Shown one piece after another: positions 25,382-35,200 of a stretch of DNA of 64,000 nucleotides. Position 1 is the first letter of the stretch. The number at the start of each line of letters is the position of its first letter. Both the position numbers and the translations under genes were made by a program. The notes under the pieces are model-generated. The model was given only the letters and a program-made list of their open reading frames with translations. It was not told the origin of the DNA and made no database searches. This DNA is from Maribacter arenosus (GTDB lineage: Bacteria > Bacteroidota > Bacteroidia > Flavobacteriales > Flavobacteriaceae): the NCBI RefSeq assembly GCF_014610845.1, contig NZ_JABTCG010000004.1, positions 62,001 through 126,000 on the forward strand. The letters are read 5' to 3'.

Positions 25382-25831
25382 ATGACTGTTAAACAAGAAC
25401 TTTATACATTTTGTAAAACTTTTGCCGAGGATAGGATCAAGCGCGTCCAATCCCAAATGAAAGAGGTTCAAACAGCTTTGGCTACAGAAACAAAAAGTAG
25501 TGCCGGTGACAAACACGAAACGGGAAGGGCCATGCTTCAATTGGAACGGGAAAATTTAGGACGGCAATTGGCCGATGCCGAGAATATGATGCAATTGCTG
25601 CATACGGTCGATGTTTTATCAAAGAAGCGCACAGCTTGTTTGGGCAGCTTGGTGAAGACCACAGGGGCCAATTACTTTTTGGCCATTTCCGCTGGGGAAT
25701 ATAAGACCGATCTTGAAAAGTATTATTGTATTTCATTGAATACCCCAATAGGCATCATGTTATTGGGCAAGTCTGTTGGCGATACCATAAGGTTTAATGC
25801 TAGTGCAATTGAAATTTTGGAAATTATTTGA
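25382..25831 (+). CDS. GreA/GreB-like transcription factor family protein
   Basis: 149 residues. The N-terminal ~75 residues are a charged coiled coil (ESAxGDKHETGR-type turn, here SSAGDKHETGRAMLQLERE). The C-terminal half ends with a FKBP-like fold stretch (ISLNTPIGIMLLGKSVGDTIRF) typical of GreA/GreB, where 'SP.G.ALLGK..GD.v' is the signature. The flavobacterial relatives are a short, divergent branch, sometimes named differently in databases. A role at the secondary channel of RNA polymerase is plausible but unproven; the usual acidic tip pair is replaced by a longer turn. Confidence 0.7.
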   Translation: MTVKQELYTFCKTFAEDRIKRVQSQMKEVQTALATETKSSAGDKHETGRAMLQLERENLGRQLADAENMMQLLHTVDVLSKKRTACLGSLVKTTGANYFLAISAGEYKTDLEKYYCISLNTPIGIMLLGKSVGDTIRFNASAIEILEII

Positions 25832-25970
25832 CAACCATGTTTTCCATACTATATCACTAATTGTAAAAACAAATGAAACCTATTCCCATAGAGCAATGGC
25901 TAGTATGTATCTGTCGGAATTAGGAACCCATCGTTTAAAGTGGACTAAATAATTCAAGAGTGCATTCATT

Positions 25971-27068
25971 ATGAAGAGAACACGATTACTTTTAACTATA
26001 CTTATCCTTAGCCTCTTTGTATCGAAATCCAATGGGCAAGGAAATATCCCTCCTAAAATTGTTTTAATAACGTTGGACGGACTTCGATGGCAAGAATTGT
26101 TTACGGGGGCTGATCCGCTTTTGATTACCAATACCGAATATGTTGATGATACCACTGCGCTAAAGGCAAGTTTTTGGAGAACTACACCAACGGAAAGAAG
26201 GGAAGCCCTTATGCCATTCCTGTGGCAAGAAGCTGCCAAAATGGGCCAACTTCATGGGCATAGGACTCTTGGCAGTAAAGTTGACCTAACCAATGCCATG
26301 TGGTTTTCCTATCCGGGTTATAATGAGATATTGTCAGGGCGGGCAGACGATTCAAGAATTGACAGTAACGATAAAATAGATAACCCCAATACCACAATAT
26401 TGGAAATTGCCAATTCAGACCCAAGATATAAAGGAAAAGTTGCGGCATTCGGCAGTTGGGACGTATTCCCTTTTATTGTGAATGAAGAACGATCGGGTGT
26501 TCCGGTGAATGCAGGTTTTGAAATGGCCAAGGAAAATGACATAACAGAACGGGAAAAGTTTTTAAACCAATTGCAGGTACAGGTTCCAAGTCCATGGGGT
26601 ACTGTTCGTTTGGATGCGTTCACCCATCACTACGCCCTGGAATATATGAAAAGGAAACACCCTAAATTCATGTACATCGCCTATGGTGAAACCGATGATT
26701 TTGCCCATGATGGAAATTATGAAGCCTATTTGAAGTCCGCCAACAACACGGATACTCTTATACAAGAACTTTGGGGATTTATTCAGCAGGATGATTTTTA
26801 TAAAGACAATACCATTTTTATCGTAACAACCGACCATGGTCGTGGAACCGACCCTTTGGAAACCTGGCAACATCACGGTAGTAAAGTGAAGGGTGCGGGA
26901 CAAGTTTGGCTTCTAGTCTTTGGTGATGGAATCAAGGCAATTGGTGAGGTTGATGATGATGAACAGTTATACAGCAATCAAATAGCACCAACGATACTAA
27001 GACTTCTCGGAGTTAAAATCGATTCGGCAATAATGACAGGGGAGGTAATTGAAGTAATGAAAAATTAA
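25971..27068 (+). CDS. Exported alkaline-phosphatase-superfamily hydrolase (phosphodiesterase/sulfatase-like)
   Basis: 365 residues with a signal peptide (KRTRLLLTILILSLFVSKSNGQ). The metal-site motifs of the superfamily are present: LITLDGLRWQELFTGA early (D and the nucleophile region), YGETDDFAHDG in the middle, and VTTDHGRG with an HH-containing WQHHG stretch near the end. The pattern is closest to nucleotide pyrophosphatase/phosphoglycerate-mutase-like members and not to classical PhoA. The usual threonine/serine nucleophile is not obvious in the first motif. Periplasmic. Single gene with a likely terminator just after it. Substrate unknown. Confidence 0.75.
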   Translation: MKRTRLLLTILILSLFVSKSNGQGNIPPKIVLITLDGLRWQELFTGADPLLITNTEYVDDTTALKASFWRTTPTERREALMPFLWQEAAKMGQLHGHRTLGSKVDLTNAMWFSYPGYNEILSGRADDSRIDSNDKIDNPNTTILEIANSDPRYKGKVAAFGSWDVFPFIVNEERSGVPVNAGFEMAKENDITEREKFLNQLQVQVPSPWGTVRLDAFTHHYALEYMKRKHPKFMYIAYGETDDFAHDGNYEAYLKSANNTDTLIQELWGFIQQDDFYKDNTIFIVTTDHGRGTDPLETWQHHGSKVKGAGQVWLLVFGDGIKAIGEVDDDEQLYSNQIAPTILRLLGVKIDSAIMTGEVIEVMKN

Positions 27069-27099
27069 CGGACTTACCTTCATGATTTGAACAGGGTAA

Positions 27100-27124
27100 C
27101 CGATGAACTTTTGCATCGGCTTTT
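27100..27124 (+). terminator. Possible terminator after the phosphatase-like gene
   Basis: CCGATG (27100-27105) pairs with CATCGG (27114-27119) over an 8-base loop and is followed by CTTTT. A short stem and weak T-run; it may serve both converging transcripts. Confidence 0.45.
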
Positions 27125-27143
27125 AGGGCTATTTTCTAGAGAA

Positions 27144-27548
27144 TCAGTCTAGATTCGGTTTTTTACGATAAGCCTTTTTAAGGGCATCCCTTTTCTTTCT
27201 TTTCAATCTTTTCTCTATAGATGATCTTGTGGGACGTGATTTTCTGCGTTTCTTTTGAACCTTGAGGGCACCGGATACCAATGCTAAAAACCGTTGTTTC
27301 ACCAGCTCCTTATTTCTATGTTGGCTTCGAGTGTCATCAGCCTGAAGGATCAAGACACCATCCTTGGTCAACCTATGGGATAGTTTAAGTAAAAGTCGGT
27401 CTTTTTCAATCGAAGTAAGTGCGGCAGAATTGGAAACATCAAAAGTCAGTTCAGCCTTGGTGGAAACTTTATTTACATGTTGTCCGCCCGCTCCGCCGCT
27501 TCTGACCGCTTTTAGTCTTATCTCCTGAAGAAGCCCTTTTTCATCCAT
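27144..27548 (-). CDS. arfB: ArfB-type alternative ribosome rescue factor (peptidyl-tRNA hydrolase)
   Basis: 134 residues. The catalytic GGQ loop lies near the N terminus (RSGGAGGQHVNKV), followed by a short domain and a long lysine/arginine-rich tail (KKRRKSRPTRSSIEKRLKRKK), exactly the ArfB/YaeJ plan. It releases peptides from ribosomes stalled at the end of broken mRNA; the basic tail reads the empty mRNA channel. It overlaps the ABC ATPase gene by 8 bases and so is translated with it. Confidence 0.92.
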   Translation of the reverse strand: MDEKGLLQEIRLKAVRSGGAGGQHVNKVSTKAELTFDVSNSAALTSIEKDRLLLKLSHRLTKDGVLILQADDTRSQHRNKELVKQRFLALVSGALKVQKKRRKSRPTRSSIEKRLKRKKRDALKKAYRKKPNLD

Positions 27549-28527
27549 CAGGCAATAGGTTCAAGCGTTGGTTAATGGTTTCTATAGAGATATTCAAAAA
27601 CACCTTCATATGAGGCTCAAGGGCCGTATGGTGATTGAAATAAATGCTTTGACCTTCATAGATACCCTCGATCATATAGTGCCCGCCTTGATAAAACGAT
27701 CGCAATACCTCAACTTCCAAGCCCGATTTTTGGGATACTCTGAACTCATGGGCATAAACAATAATCCTGCGTTTTGTATCGGCATAGGTCTTCACGATAT
27801 TTATGGGAATTTTATTTGCCTCACCAAACAATCCGGCAATATATAGGTCTTTAGGGTGCTCGAATAAATTCTTGGGAGTGTCTTTGGCAATAATTTTTCC
27901 ATCTTTGAGAACCACCACCGTATCGGCAAAAGGCAGCATATCGTGATGGTCATGGGTCGCTGTAATGACGGTAACCTCTTTCTCCTTTAAATAACCGAAT
28001 AGATTTCTTCTAAGACTATTCTTTCTAAAATTATCAATATGACTAAAGGGTTCATCAAGCAATAAAACTTGGGGACGTTCTGCCAGTACACGAGCAAGTG
28101 CCACTCGTTGTTGCTGGCCACCACTTAAATGTTTGATCTTGACCTTGGCGAAATCGGTTAATTCAATCATTTCCAATAGCTCCTGGGTTCGTTTTTTTAA
28201 CCGTTCCGGCTCAAAAACCGAAAGAAACTGACTCACATTTTCTTCCACCTTTGTAAATGGCATAAGGTCAAAATCCTGGGAAAGATACTTCATGTAAGGC
28301 TCCCCCGGGACCAAATTATAATTCGGACCTAAAATTTGGGTGTCATCCCAATACACGTTACCCTTGTCAACATGTAAGAGGCCATAAATGATCTTTAACA
28401 ATGTACTCTTACCACATCCGCTTTCACCGATAACGGAAACATGTTCTCCCTTTGGCACTTTAAGATCGATGTCTTCGAGTACCGGGGTTTTATCATAGCT
28501 AAAGAAAACATGGTCTACATGCAACAT
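27541..28527 (-). CDS. ABC transporter ATP-binding protein with TOBE-like C-terminal domain, no permease nearby
   Basis: 328 residues. Walker A GESGCGKST at ~35, signature LSGGQQQR at ~137, Walker B VLLLDEPFSHID directly after, and the switch histidine in ATHDHHD. The ~100 residues after ~230 look like a TOBE-type regulatory barrel, as in iron/polyamine/sugar import ATPases (PotA/FbpC class). No membrane permease or binding protein gene is adjacent; the partners must be elsewhere, or the protein has another job. Its 3' end overlaps arfB by 8 bases, an unusual pairing. Confidence 0.85.
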   Translation of the reverse strand: MLHVDHVFFSYDKTPVLEDIDLKVPKGEHVSVIGESGCGKSTLLKIIYGLLHVDKGNVYWDDTQILGPNYNLVPGEPYMKYLSQDFDLMPFTKVEENVSQFLSVFEPERLKKRTQELLEMIELTDFAKVKIKHLSGGQQQRVALARVLAERPQVLLLDEPFSHIDNFRKNSLRRNLFGYLKEKEVTVITATHDHHDMLPFADTVVVLKDGKIIAKDTPKNLFEHPKDLYIAGLFGEANKIPINIVKTYADTKRRIIVYAHEFRVSQKSGLEVEVLRSFYQGGHYMIEGIYEGQSIYFNHHTALEPHMKVFLNISIETINQRLNLLPDG

Positions 28528-28549
28528 GGGAAACAGTTCTTTGTAAGGA

Positions 28550-28585
28550 TAAAAAAGTCCGTTTCAATTAGAAACGGACTTTACT
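28550..28585 (-). terminator. Terminator after the prolyl oligopeptidase gene
   Basis: A 12-bp perfect stem, AAAGTCCGTTTC (28554-28565) with GAAACGGACTTT (28571-28582), and a run of T's on the minus strand. Strong rho-independent terminator for the minus-strand peptidase. Confidence 0.85.
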
Positions 28586-28609
28586 TTAAAATATTGATGA
28601 AAGCTCGCT

Positions 28610-30766
28610 TTATTCTTTAAATTCTTTTAACACCGATTGATTGGGCAATGTTTCATATCCCATATTGTACAAGGTAAATCCGAAAATATCGGCGTACTGT
28701 TCAATGGTCTTGCTCACAGGTGTTCCAGCCCCATGGCCGGCATTGGTCTCTATGCGGATCAGGATCGGGTTTGTACCAGCCTGTTTTTCCTGAAGTTCTG
28801 CCGCGAATTTAAAACTATGGGCAGGTACGACGCGATCATCATGATCGCCTGTGGTAATCAAAGTGGCGGGATATTCTGTTCCTTCCCTTACATTGTGAAC
28901 AGGGGAATAGCCTTTAAGATATTCGAACATTTCCTGACTCTCTTCAGAGGTGCCATAATCATAGGCCCATCCTGCGCCAGAGGTAAAGGTATGGTAACGT
29001 AACATATCTAAAACTCCAACAGCGGGTAAGGCCACTTTCATCAAATCAGGGCGCTGGGTCATGGTGGCACCTACCAATAGTCCTCCATTACTCCCCCCGC
29101 GAATGGCCAAATAGTCTTTGGAAGTGTACTTGTTTTCAATCAAGTATTCCGCTGCTGCAATAAAATCGTCAAAAACATTCTGTTTTTTGGTCTTTATGCC
29201 CGCATCGTGCCATTTTTTGCCATATTCACCTCCACCTCTAAGATTGGGAACGGCATAGATGCCCCCTTGCTCCATCCATATGGCATTTGCTATACTGAAA
29301 GAAGGGGTAAGGCTTATATTGAATCCGCCATAGCCATAGAGAATCGTCGGATTTCTCCCGTTCATTTCCAAGCCTTTTTTATGGGTGATGATCATGGGTA
29401 TTTTTGTACCGTCCTTTGAATTATAAAATATTTGTTGTGATTCATAATCCTCTGGATTAAAATCAATTTCAGGCTTCCAATATTGTTCATATTCACCCGT
29501 TTCGACGTTGTATTTATAGGACGAACCAGGAGTGTTGTAATTGGTGAAGGAAAAATAAAACTCCTTATCCTCCTTTTTTCCTCCAAAACCTGAGGCGCTA
29601 CCAACACCGGGTAATTTCACCTCCCTAACCAATTTGCCATCATAGTCATACTGGAATACCTTTGAAATAGCATCTACCATATATTCGGCAAAGAAGTATC
29701 CTCCGCCAGTATTGGGGGAGAGTACGTTTTCTGTTTCCGGGATAAAATCGACCCAGTGTTCCGGGGTGGGGTTAGAGGCATCCACCGTTACGATTTTCTG
29801 GTTGGGCGCATCCATATTCGTTACGATATAGAGTTTGGAATCCACATTTTCCATAATGGAACTATCTGTATCCTCATGGTCAAGAATTGTCACTAATTTA
29901 CTATTTGGATCAGTCAACTCTTTAATATAAAGTTTGTTGCCAGATGTAGAATTGGATGCTGAAATAATTAAATATCTACTATCCTCGGTCACACGCCCAA
30001 ATACGTACCTATGTTTTTCTTCGGGCGTAGCGCCAAAAACTAGGTCGTCATCTTTTTGGGAAGTTCCTAATTTGTGATAATACACCTTATGTTGGTCTGT
30101 TTTAGCGGAAAGTTCGCTGCCTTTTGGTTTATCATAACTTGAATAATAAAATCCTTCATTACCTTTCCAAGAGACCCCGCTGAACTTAATATCGACCAGT
30201 GTGTCTTCAACTATTTCCTTTGTTTCCGGATTCATAACGATTGCCTTGCGCCAATCACTGCCGCCTTCTGAGATAAGATATGCGGCCATTGAACCGTCCT
30301 TAGTAAAAACAAGTCCCGATAACGAGGTTGTACCATCCTCTGAGAAGGTATTGGGGTCTAGAAACACCTCAGGTTCCGCATCATCCTTTTGGCGATAGAT
30401 CACGTATTGGTTTTGTAATCCGTCGTTTTTATAAAAATAAGTATAGTCACCCTCTTTGAAAGGGGAACCCAATTTTTCGTAGTCCCATAATTTTTCAAGA
30501 CGTTTCTTTAAATCTTCACGGAATGGGATTTTTTCCAAATACCCAAACGTGGTTAGGTTCTGTTCTTTGACCCACGCTTCGGTTTCCGTACTGCGGTCAT
30601 CTTCAAGCCAACGATAGGGGTCTTTTACTTCGGTGCCAAAATATATATCAGCTGAGTCAACTTTTTGGGTTATCGGGTAATTCACGGCAATAGGTTCATT
30701 TTTTGTTGAAGAGTCGCAAGCGATAAAGAATATCGCAGCCAAGGGAATTAGTACATTTCTATTCAT
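28610..30766 (-). CDS. Prolyl oligopeptidase-family serine peptidase, lipoprotein
   Basis: 718 residues. The lipobox FFIAC follows a short hydrophobic signal, so the protein is a periplasmic lipoprotein. The N-terminal segment ([20 protein letters not shown]) is the classic start of prolyl oligopeptidases, followed by a beta-propeller. The catalytic domain holds Ser559 in RGGSNGG, an aspartate in GDHDDRVVP and a histidine in NAGHGAG. It cleaves short peptides after proline. Length and motifs are complete. It has its own promoter (box at 30789) and terminator. Confidence 0.93.
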   Translation of the reverse strand: MNRNVLIPLAAIFFIACDSSTKNEPIAVNYPITQKVDSADIYFGTEVKDPYRWLEDDRSTETEAWVKEQNLTTFGYLEKIPFREDLKKRLEKLWDYEKLGSPFKEGDYTYFYKNDGLQNQYVIYRQKDDAEPEVFLDPNTFSEDGTTSLSGLVFTKDGSMAAYLISEGGSDWRKAIVMNPETKEIVEDTLVDIKFSGVSWKGNEGFYYSSYDKPKGSELSAKTDQHKVYYHKLGTSQKDDDLVFGATPEEKHRYVFGRVTEDSRYLIISASNSTSGNKLYIKELTDPNSKLVTILDHEDTDSSIMENVDSKLYIVTNMDAPNQKIVTVDASNPTPEHWVDFIPETENVLSPNTGGGYFFAEYMVDAISKVFQYDYDGKLVREVKLPGVGSASGFGGKKEDKEFYFSFTNYNTPGSSYKYNVETGEYEQYWKPEIDFNPEDYESQQIFYNSKDGTKIPMIITHKKGLEMNGRNPTILYGYGGFNISLTPSFSIANAIWMEQGGIYAVPNLRGGGEYGKKWHDAGIKTKKQNVFDDFIAAAEYLIENKYTSKDYLAIRGGSNGGLLVGATMTQRPDLMKVALPAVGVLDMLRYHTFTSGAGWAYDYGTSEESQEMFEYLKGYSPVHNVREGTEYPATLITTGDHDDRVVPAHSFKFAAELQEKQAGTNPILIRIETNAGHGAGTPVSKTIEQYADIFGFTLYNMGYETLPNQSVLKEFKE

Positions 30767-30788
30767 GTCCGAAGAGTTTTTTCGGCCT

Positions 30789-30820
30789 CAAAAATAGCAT
30801 AAAAAAACCTTTGGAACCAA
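30789..30820 (-). promoter_or_regulatory. Promoter of the prolyl oligopeptidase gene
   Basis: The minus strand reads TATTTTTG at 30789-30796 (match to TAnnTTTG) with a TTG at 30818-30820, 21 bases apart. It starts 23 bases before the ATG and overlaps the terminator hairpin of asd. Confidence 0.5.
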
Positions 30821-30838
30821 TATACGTCCAAAGGTTTT
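30803..30838 (-). terminator. Terminator after asd
   Basis: AAAACCTTTGGA (30804-30815) and TCCAAAGGTTTT (30827-30838) form a 12-bp stem; on the minus strand a run of T's follows. Terminates asd. Confidence 0.85.
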
Positions 30839-30868
30839 AAGGGATTAAAATTATTTCTGGTGCCCGCC

Positions 30869-31858
30869 CTATACCAATTTATTCTGAACAAGGTATTCGG
30901 CGATTTGAATGGCATTGGTAGCCGCCCCTTTTCTAAGATTATCGGCTACGATCCACATATTCAAAGTGTTTCTTTGGGTCTCGTCCCTTCGTATGCGTCC
31001 TACGAAGACCTCATCCTTATCATGCGCATATATGGGCATGGGATAGGTGTTGGTAATAGGGTTGTCCTGTACGGTAACTCCTGGAGTATTATTCAATAAT
31101 TGGCGTACTTCGTTCAGGTCAAAATCATTGAGGAATTCAACATTCACAGATTCTGAATGGCCACCAGACGTAGGGATACGGACTGCGGTTGCCGTAACGG
31201 AAAAGGTATTATCATTGAAGATTTTTTGTGGTTCACGGGCCAACTTCATTTCTTCCTTGGTATACCCATTTTCAAGAAAAGTATCGCAATGGGGTAGTGC
31301 GTTTCGACCAATGGGATACGGATAAGCCATCTCGCCCTGCACACCGGCTATCTCATTTTCCAATTGTTTAACCGCTTTTACACCAGTTCCTGAAACGGAT
31401 TGGTACGTGGAAACCACAACACGTTTCATTTTGTATTTGTCATGCAAAGGCGCTAGGGCCATGACCATTTGTATGGTGGAGCAATTGGGATTGGCAATAA
31501 TCTTGTCCTCGGCAGTCAGCTCATTGGCATTGATCTCTGGGACAACCAATTTCTTGGTGGGGTCCATACGCCATGCGGAAGAATTGTCCACAACGGTCGT
31601 ACCAACTTCAGCAAATTTAGGAGCCCATACCAAGGAAGTATCCCCACCAGCCGAAAATATGGCTATATCCGGTTTTGCGGCAACGGCATCGGAAAGACCT
31701 ATAACGGTATGGTCTTTCCCCTTAAATTTTATTTTTTTGCCTACAGAACGTTCTGATGCAACCAATAATAGTTCCGTAACAGGGAAATTTCGTTCAGCCA
31801 AGACTTTTAGCATTACTTCGCCAACCATTCCTGTGGCCCCGACAACTGCAATTTTCAT
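30869..31858 (-). CDS. asd: Aspartate-semialdehyde dehydrogenase
   Basis: 329 residues. NADP-binding start MKIAVVGATGMVGEVML, active-site Cys126 in ANPNCSTIQ, and the base histidine in GGHSESVNVEF. The enzyme reduces aspartyl-4-phosphate to the semialdehyde, the branch point to lysine/diaminopimelate, threonine and methionine. Single gene with its own promoter and terminator. Confidence 0.96.
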   Translation of the reverse strand: MKIAVVGATGMVGEVMLKVLAERNFPVTELLLVASERSVGKKIKFKGKDHTVIGLSDAVAAKPDIAIFSAGGDTSLVWAPKFAEVGTTVVDNSSAWRMDPTKKLVVPEINANELTAEDKIIANPNCSTIQMVMALAPLHDKYKMKRVVVSTYQSVSGTGVKAVKQLENEIAGVQGEMAYPYPIGRNALPHCDTFLENGYTKEEMKLAREPQKIFNDNTFSVTATAVRIPTSGGHSESVNVEFLNDFDLNEVRQLLNNTPGVTVQDNPITNTYPMPIYAHDKDEVFVGRIRRDETQRNTLNMWIVADNLRKGAATNAIQIAEYLVQNKLV

Positions 31859-31878
31859 AACTTTATTAATTTAGAGCG

Positions 31879-31909
31879 CAAATGTAGTTCAAGAGAGGGG
31901 ATCGGGCAA
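31879..31909 (-). promoter_or_regulatory. Promoter of asd
   Basis: The minus strand reads TACATTTG at 31879-31886 (full match to TAnnTTTG) with TTG at 31907-31909, 20 bases apart, 21 bases before the ATG. Confidence 0.55.
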
Positions 31910-32020
31910 GACAAATCACATCGAATAATTAAAATATAACATTTTGTTAAATATATAACAATATGTTGTTACGATCTTCATTGAACCCTTATTGCAAACC
32001 CACTGGGATAAATATAAAAG

Positions 32021-32051
32021 AAAAACCGGCTCCTAAATAAAGAGCCGGTTT
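32021..32051 (-). terminator. Terminator after mscL
   Basis: AAACCGGCTC (32023-32032) and GAGCCGGTTT (32042-32051) form a 10-bp stem with a 9-base loop; the minus strand continues with T's. Terminator for mscL. Confidence 0.8.
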
Positions 32052-32101
32052 GATTGGTTTTTGTGTAGCGGTCACCAGAAACTATCCTGGCATGTATTTT
32101 A

Positions 32102-32506
32102 TTACTTCTTTCTCAAAAGATCCCGAATCTCGGCCAAAAGATCTTCTTGACTAGGGCCTGCTGGTGCTGCTGGTGCGGGTGGTTTCTTTGTTTTGTTATA
32201 CGCCTTGACGATGATGAACATCACAAAACCTACGATAATCAAGTTGACAATAGTATTGACCCAAGCTCCCCAACGAATCGCATTTTCAGCAACATAACCT
32301 GGTTCACCTGCAACGCCCGACGCTTCGGTAAGTACAACTTTTAGGTTGGCAAAATCCATTCCCCCAGCAAAATGCCCAACAATCGGCATAATGATATCGG
32401 CAACGAAACCATTCACAACTAGGCCAACGGCACCGGCCAAGATAACAGCAACTGCGAAATCAATCACATTGCCGGTCATAATAAAATTCTTGAATTCTTT
32501 TAACAT
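32102..32506 (-). CDS. mscL: Large-conductance mechanosensitive channel MscL
   Basis: 134 residues. The start LKEFKNFIMTGNVIDFAVAVILAGAVG with first membrane helix, a periplasmic loop, a second helix (TIVNLIIVGFVMFIIVKA) and a charged C-terminal helix (EDLLAEIRDLLRKK) after a proline/alanine linker. It makes the homopentameric pore in the inner membrane that opens under hypo-osmotic shock. Complete. Confidence 0.95.
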   Translation of the reverse strand: MLKEFKNFIMTGNVIDFAVAVILAGAVGLVVNGFVADIIMPIVGHFAGGMDFANLKVVLTEASGVAGEPGYVAENAIRWGAWVNTIVNLIIVGFVMFIIVKAYNKTKKPPAPAAPAGPSQEDLLAEIRDLLRKK

Positions 32507-32541
32507 TTTACGTGTTTTTTATAGTTAATAATTAATGTACC

Positions 32542-32569
32542 GCAATGTAGTTAAAAAAAGGTTTCCCAA
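32542..32569 (-). promoter_or_regulatory. Possible promoter of mscL
   Basis: The minus strand reads TACATTGC at 32542-32549, two mismatches from TAnnTTTG, with TTG at 32567-32569, 17 bases apart. A weaker match than the asd promoter. Confidence 0.35.
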
Positions 32570-32587
32570 CAAAATGTTAAATAGGTT

Positions 32588-33697
32588 TTAATGACCCTTA
32601 AGTTTTCTAGTTACCCGCTGTGAAATGCCGGTAATAAGTTCATAGGAAATGGTGTTGGCAAAAGAAGCAAACTCCTCAGCATTGGGTTTTTCCCCAAAAA
32701 TGATCACTTCGTCACCTTCCTGACATTCTATACCGGTGACGTCGACCATGATCATATCCATACATACGTTACCGATTATTGGGGCCATTTTTCCATTTAC
32801 GTTTACCCAGGCTTTGCCATTGCCATATTGCCTGCCGATGCCATCTGCGTGCCCCAATGGTAGGGTAGCTGTAATTCTGTTACGATCCGAAGTGTATGCC
32901 CTGTTATAACCTACGCTTTCATGGGGTTCAATTTTATGCATTTGGGAAATAATGGTTTTTAAGGCAACCACAGGTTTTAGTTCAGCATCAAATTCTTTGT
33001 CGTTTCCGAAGCCATAGAGACCGATACCACTACGGACCATATCAAACTGTGCCTCGGGAAAATTTAGGATACCTGATGTATTCAACAAATGTCTGAAGGA
33101 TCGAAAACCTAGTTTTTTATCTACTTGTCCGGCAATTTTCTTGAATGATTTTATCTGTTGCGCTGTAAATTCCTGTTCTTTCATATCTTCCGATGCGGCC
33201 AAATGGGAAAAGATCGAAGCTACCTTTAATTCCTTTCTTCCCGTCAAAAGCTCAACGATATAATCGATATCGTTCTCCCAGAAACCCAATCGATTTAGAC
33301 CCGTATTGAACTTGAGATGAACTGGATATTCTTTTTGGTGGTTTCGTTTTGCAGCTTCCAAAAACTCCCGAAGTACCTTCGGGGAATATAGGCTTGGTTC
33401 CAGGCAATTTTCAATTAGCTCATCAAAATTAAGGACTTGGGGATGCAATACCAGAATAGGTTTCTCTATGCCTGCTTTTCGTAATGCAACCCCTTCTTTT
33501 ACGTAGGCGACGGCAAAATAATCGACCCCTAAACCTTCCAATTTTTTAGCTATTATCACGGCATCAGAACCATAGGCATAGGCCTTGACAACCGCCAAAA
33601 ACATGGTTTTGGGTTTTAATCGGGAACGTAAGAAATGATAATTATGTTCTAGGGCACCTAAGTCGATTTCAAGTGTGGTTTCAGAGGTTTTAGGCAT
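32588..33697 (-). CDS. alr: Alanine racemase
   Basis: 369 residues. The PLP-lysine motif [11 protein letters not shown] lies at ~38, the catalytic tyrosine in VGYNRAYTS in the C-terminal half, and [12 protein letters not shown] completes the family pattern. It makes D-alanine for peptidoglycan. It overlaps the thymidine kinase gene by 8 bases and is transcribed after it. Confidence 0.95.
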   Translation of the reverse strand: MPKTSETTLEIDLGALEHNYHFLRSRLKPKTMFLAVVKAYAYGSDAVIIAKKLEGLGVDYFAVAYVKEGVALRKAGIEKPILVLHPQVLNFDELIENCLEPSLYSPKVLREFLEAAKRNHQKEYPVHLKFNTGLNRLGFWENDIDYIVELLTGRKELKVASIFSHLAASEDMKEQEFTAQQIKSFKKIAGQVDKKLGFRSFRHLLNTSGILNFPEAQFDMVRSGIGLYGFGNDKEFDAELKPVVALKTIISQMHKIEPHESVGYNRAYTSDRNRITATLPLGHADGIGRQYGNGKAWVNVNGKMAPIIGNVCMDMIMVDVTGIECQEGDEVIIFGEKPNAEEFASFANTISYELITGISQRVTRKLKGH

Positions 33698-34334
33698 TGG
33701 TATCTTTTTTGGTTTTAGGGATTTCCTCTACATCCACATCAATTTCCTTGACCCTTTCCTTGAGCATTGCCTTGTAATAGGCGGCCCTACTCAAAGGTTC
33801 ATATTCTTCGGTCTCGCCCAACAAGACCAAATCGTCGTTAAGGGCTTTTCTAAAGCTATAATTCGCTAAATTCCCGGTCCGTGTACATACCGCATGTACT
33901 TTGGTCACGTACTCGGCAGTTGCCATTAATGCCGGCATAGGCCCAAAGGGATTTCCCTTAAAATCCATATCCAGACCAGCAACGATTACACGAACCCCTT
34001 TATTGGCAAGGTCATTACATACCGTTACGATTTCATCATCAAAAAATTGGGCTTCATCAATGCCTATAACATCGCAAGTGTCTGCCAATATTCGAATATT
34101 CGCCGCGGCAGGCACCGGTGTAGAACGTATTTCGTTGGCGTCGTGCGAGACGACCATTTCCTCATGGTATCGCGTATCTACCATAGGTTTGAAAATCTCA
34201 ACCTTTTGTCTTGCAAATTGGGCGCGTTTCAGCCTACGGATGAGTTCCTCGGTCTTTCCGGAGAACATAGAGCCGCAGATAACCTCTATCCAGCCGAATT
34301 GTTCCTTATGATTAACGGTATTTTCGAGAAACAT
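33690..34334 (-). CDS. tdk: Thymidine kinase (type II, TK1-like)
   Basis: 214 residues. The P-loop [16 protein letters not shown], the Walker B-like [12 protein letters not shown] and the lasso part with [12 protein letters not shown] identify TK1-type thymidine kinase. The usual four zinc cysteines seem reduced: one is in HAVCTRTG, and the CxxC end motif is not visible. Salvages thymidine to TMP. The C-terminal tail is extended and charged. It begins a two-gene unit with alr. Confidence 0.92.
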   Translation of the reverse strand: MFLENTVNHKEQFGWIEVICGSMFSGKTEELIRRLKRAQFARQKVEIFKPMVDTRYHEEMVVSHDANEIRSTPVPAAANIRILADTCDVIGIDEAQFFDDEIVTVCNDLANKGVRVIVAGLDMDFKGNPFGPMPALMATAEYVTKVHAVCTRTGNLANYSFRKALNDDLVLLGETEEYEPLSRAAYYKAMLKERVKEIDVDVEEIPKTKKDTNA

Positions 34335-34440
34335 TTTGTAATTTTAAGACGAAAATAAGGTCTTTTTTCGTTCTTAGTTTATAGAAATATAAAGTTATTC
34401 AAAAAAGACCCATCTTTTTCCGAAAGAAAAAATAAAGGAA

Positions 34441-35130
34441 ATGAAAAGAAAATTAAAAGAGGAATTGGTAAAGTTGTCGAAGGACATTATCAAGTCCAAC
34501 GATATGAACGAAATCGGCGAATTGTACGAGACCGCCAAAAATTTATATGAAAAATTGGCCGTATTGAAATTCATCGAGGAAAAGTTATACGATATAGAGG
34601 TCGATGTTACAAAGAATGTAATTGCGGCGAGATTCGAGACTATGGCGAATGCCGTCTTAAATGTGGATTCTTCAGTTCCTGAAAGCAATCCCCATGACGA
34701 GGATATTATCACCCCTGGAATGCAGACCATTAGGGATATGGTTTCCGAAATGCCGAATACAGCCATCATCGATGAAGTCTTGGCAGAATTTATGGCCAAA
34801 CCTAACTTAATGAAGAATGACAAGGAGTTATTTAAACCTAAAGGAGGTGATGACACACAAAAAGACACAAAGACGAAATCTTTGAACGATAAATTGGTTG
34901 AAAAGGAGCTGAAGATCGATTTGAATAACCGTTTGGCCTTCGTTAAGCATCTTTTCAATGATAATACGGAAGATTATAATCGCGTTATGTCACAATTGAA
35001 TACAATTGATACAGAGGAACGATCTATAGCGTTTATTGAGAACATGGTTAAACCGGATTACAATAATTGGGAGGGTAAAGAAGAATATGAAGAACGCCTT
35101 CTGGGGTTGATTGCCCGAAGGTTTTCTTAA
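34441..35130 (+). CDS. Conserved flavobacterial-type hypothetical protein, helical
   Basis: 229 residues, not recognised as a named family. The N-terminal ~75 residues are mainly helical and charged. A low-complexity linker (about 125-160, rich in D, K and T) follows. The C-terminal 70 residues (NNRLAFVKHLFNDNTEDYNRVMSQL to VKPDYNNWEGKEEYEERL) are the most ordered part. From memory this C-terminal motif recurs in flavobacterial proteins next to rsmI, so a small conserved domain is likely. No signal peptide or membrane helix. It is followed by rsmI after 70 bases containing a hairpin. Function unknown. Confidence 0.7.
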   Translation: MKRKLKEELVKLSKDIIKSNDMNEIGELYETAKNLYEKLAVLKFIEEKLYDIEVDVTKNVIAARFETMANAVLNVDSSVPESNPHDEDIITPGMQTIRDMVSEMPNTAIIDEVLAEFMAKPNLMKNDKELFKPKGGDDTQKDTKTKSLNDKLVEKELKIDLNNRLAFVKHLFNDNTEDYNRVMSQLNTIDTEERSIAFIENMVKPDYNNWEGKEEYEERLLGLIARRFS

Positions 35131-35156
35131 GTTTTTCTATGTAAGAAGTATAATTT

Positions 35157-35185
35157 GGCCGGAAGTGGTTTACCATCTTCCGGTC
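35157..35185 (+). other. Stem-loop between the hypothetical gene and rsmI
   Basis: GGCCGGAAG (35157-35165) can pair with CTTCCGGTC (35177-35185; one G-T pair) over an 11-base loop. The following bases (TCTTATTTG) are only modestly T-rich, so it could be a weak terminator or an mRNA-stability hairpin between the two genes. Confidence 0.4.
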
Positions 35186-35200
35186 TCTTATTTGTAGTGT

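Noticed and set aside
34395-34958. Long minus-strand reading frame opposite the helical hypothetical gene
   Set aside because: It mirrors the plus-strand gene, has low-complexity Phe/Ser-rich composition, and has no supporting family motif.
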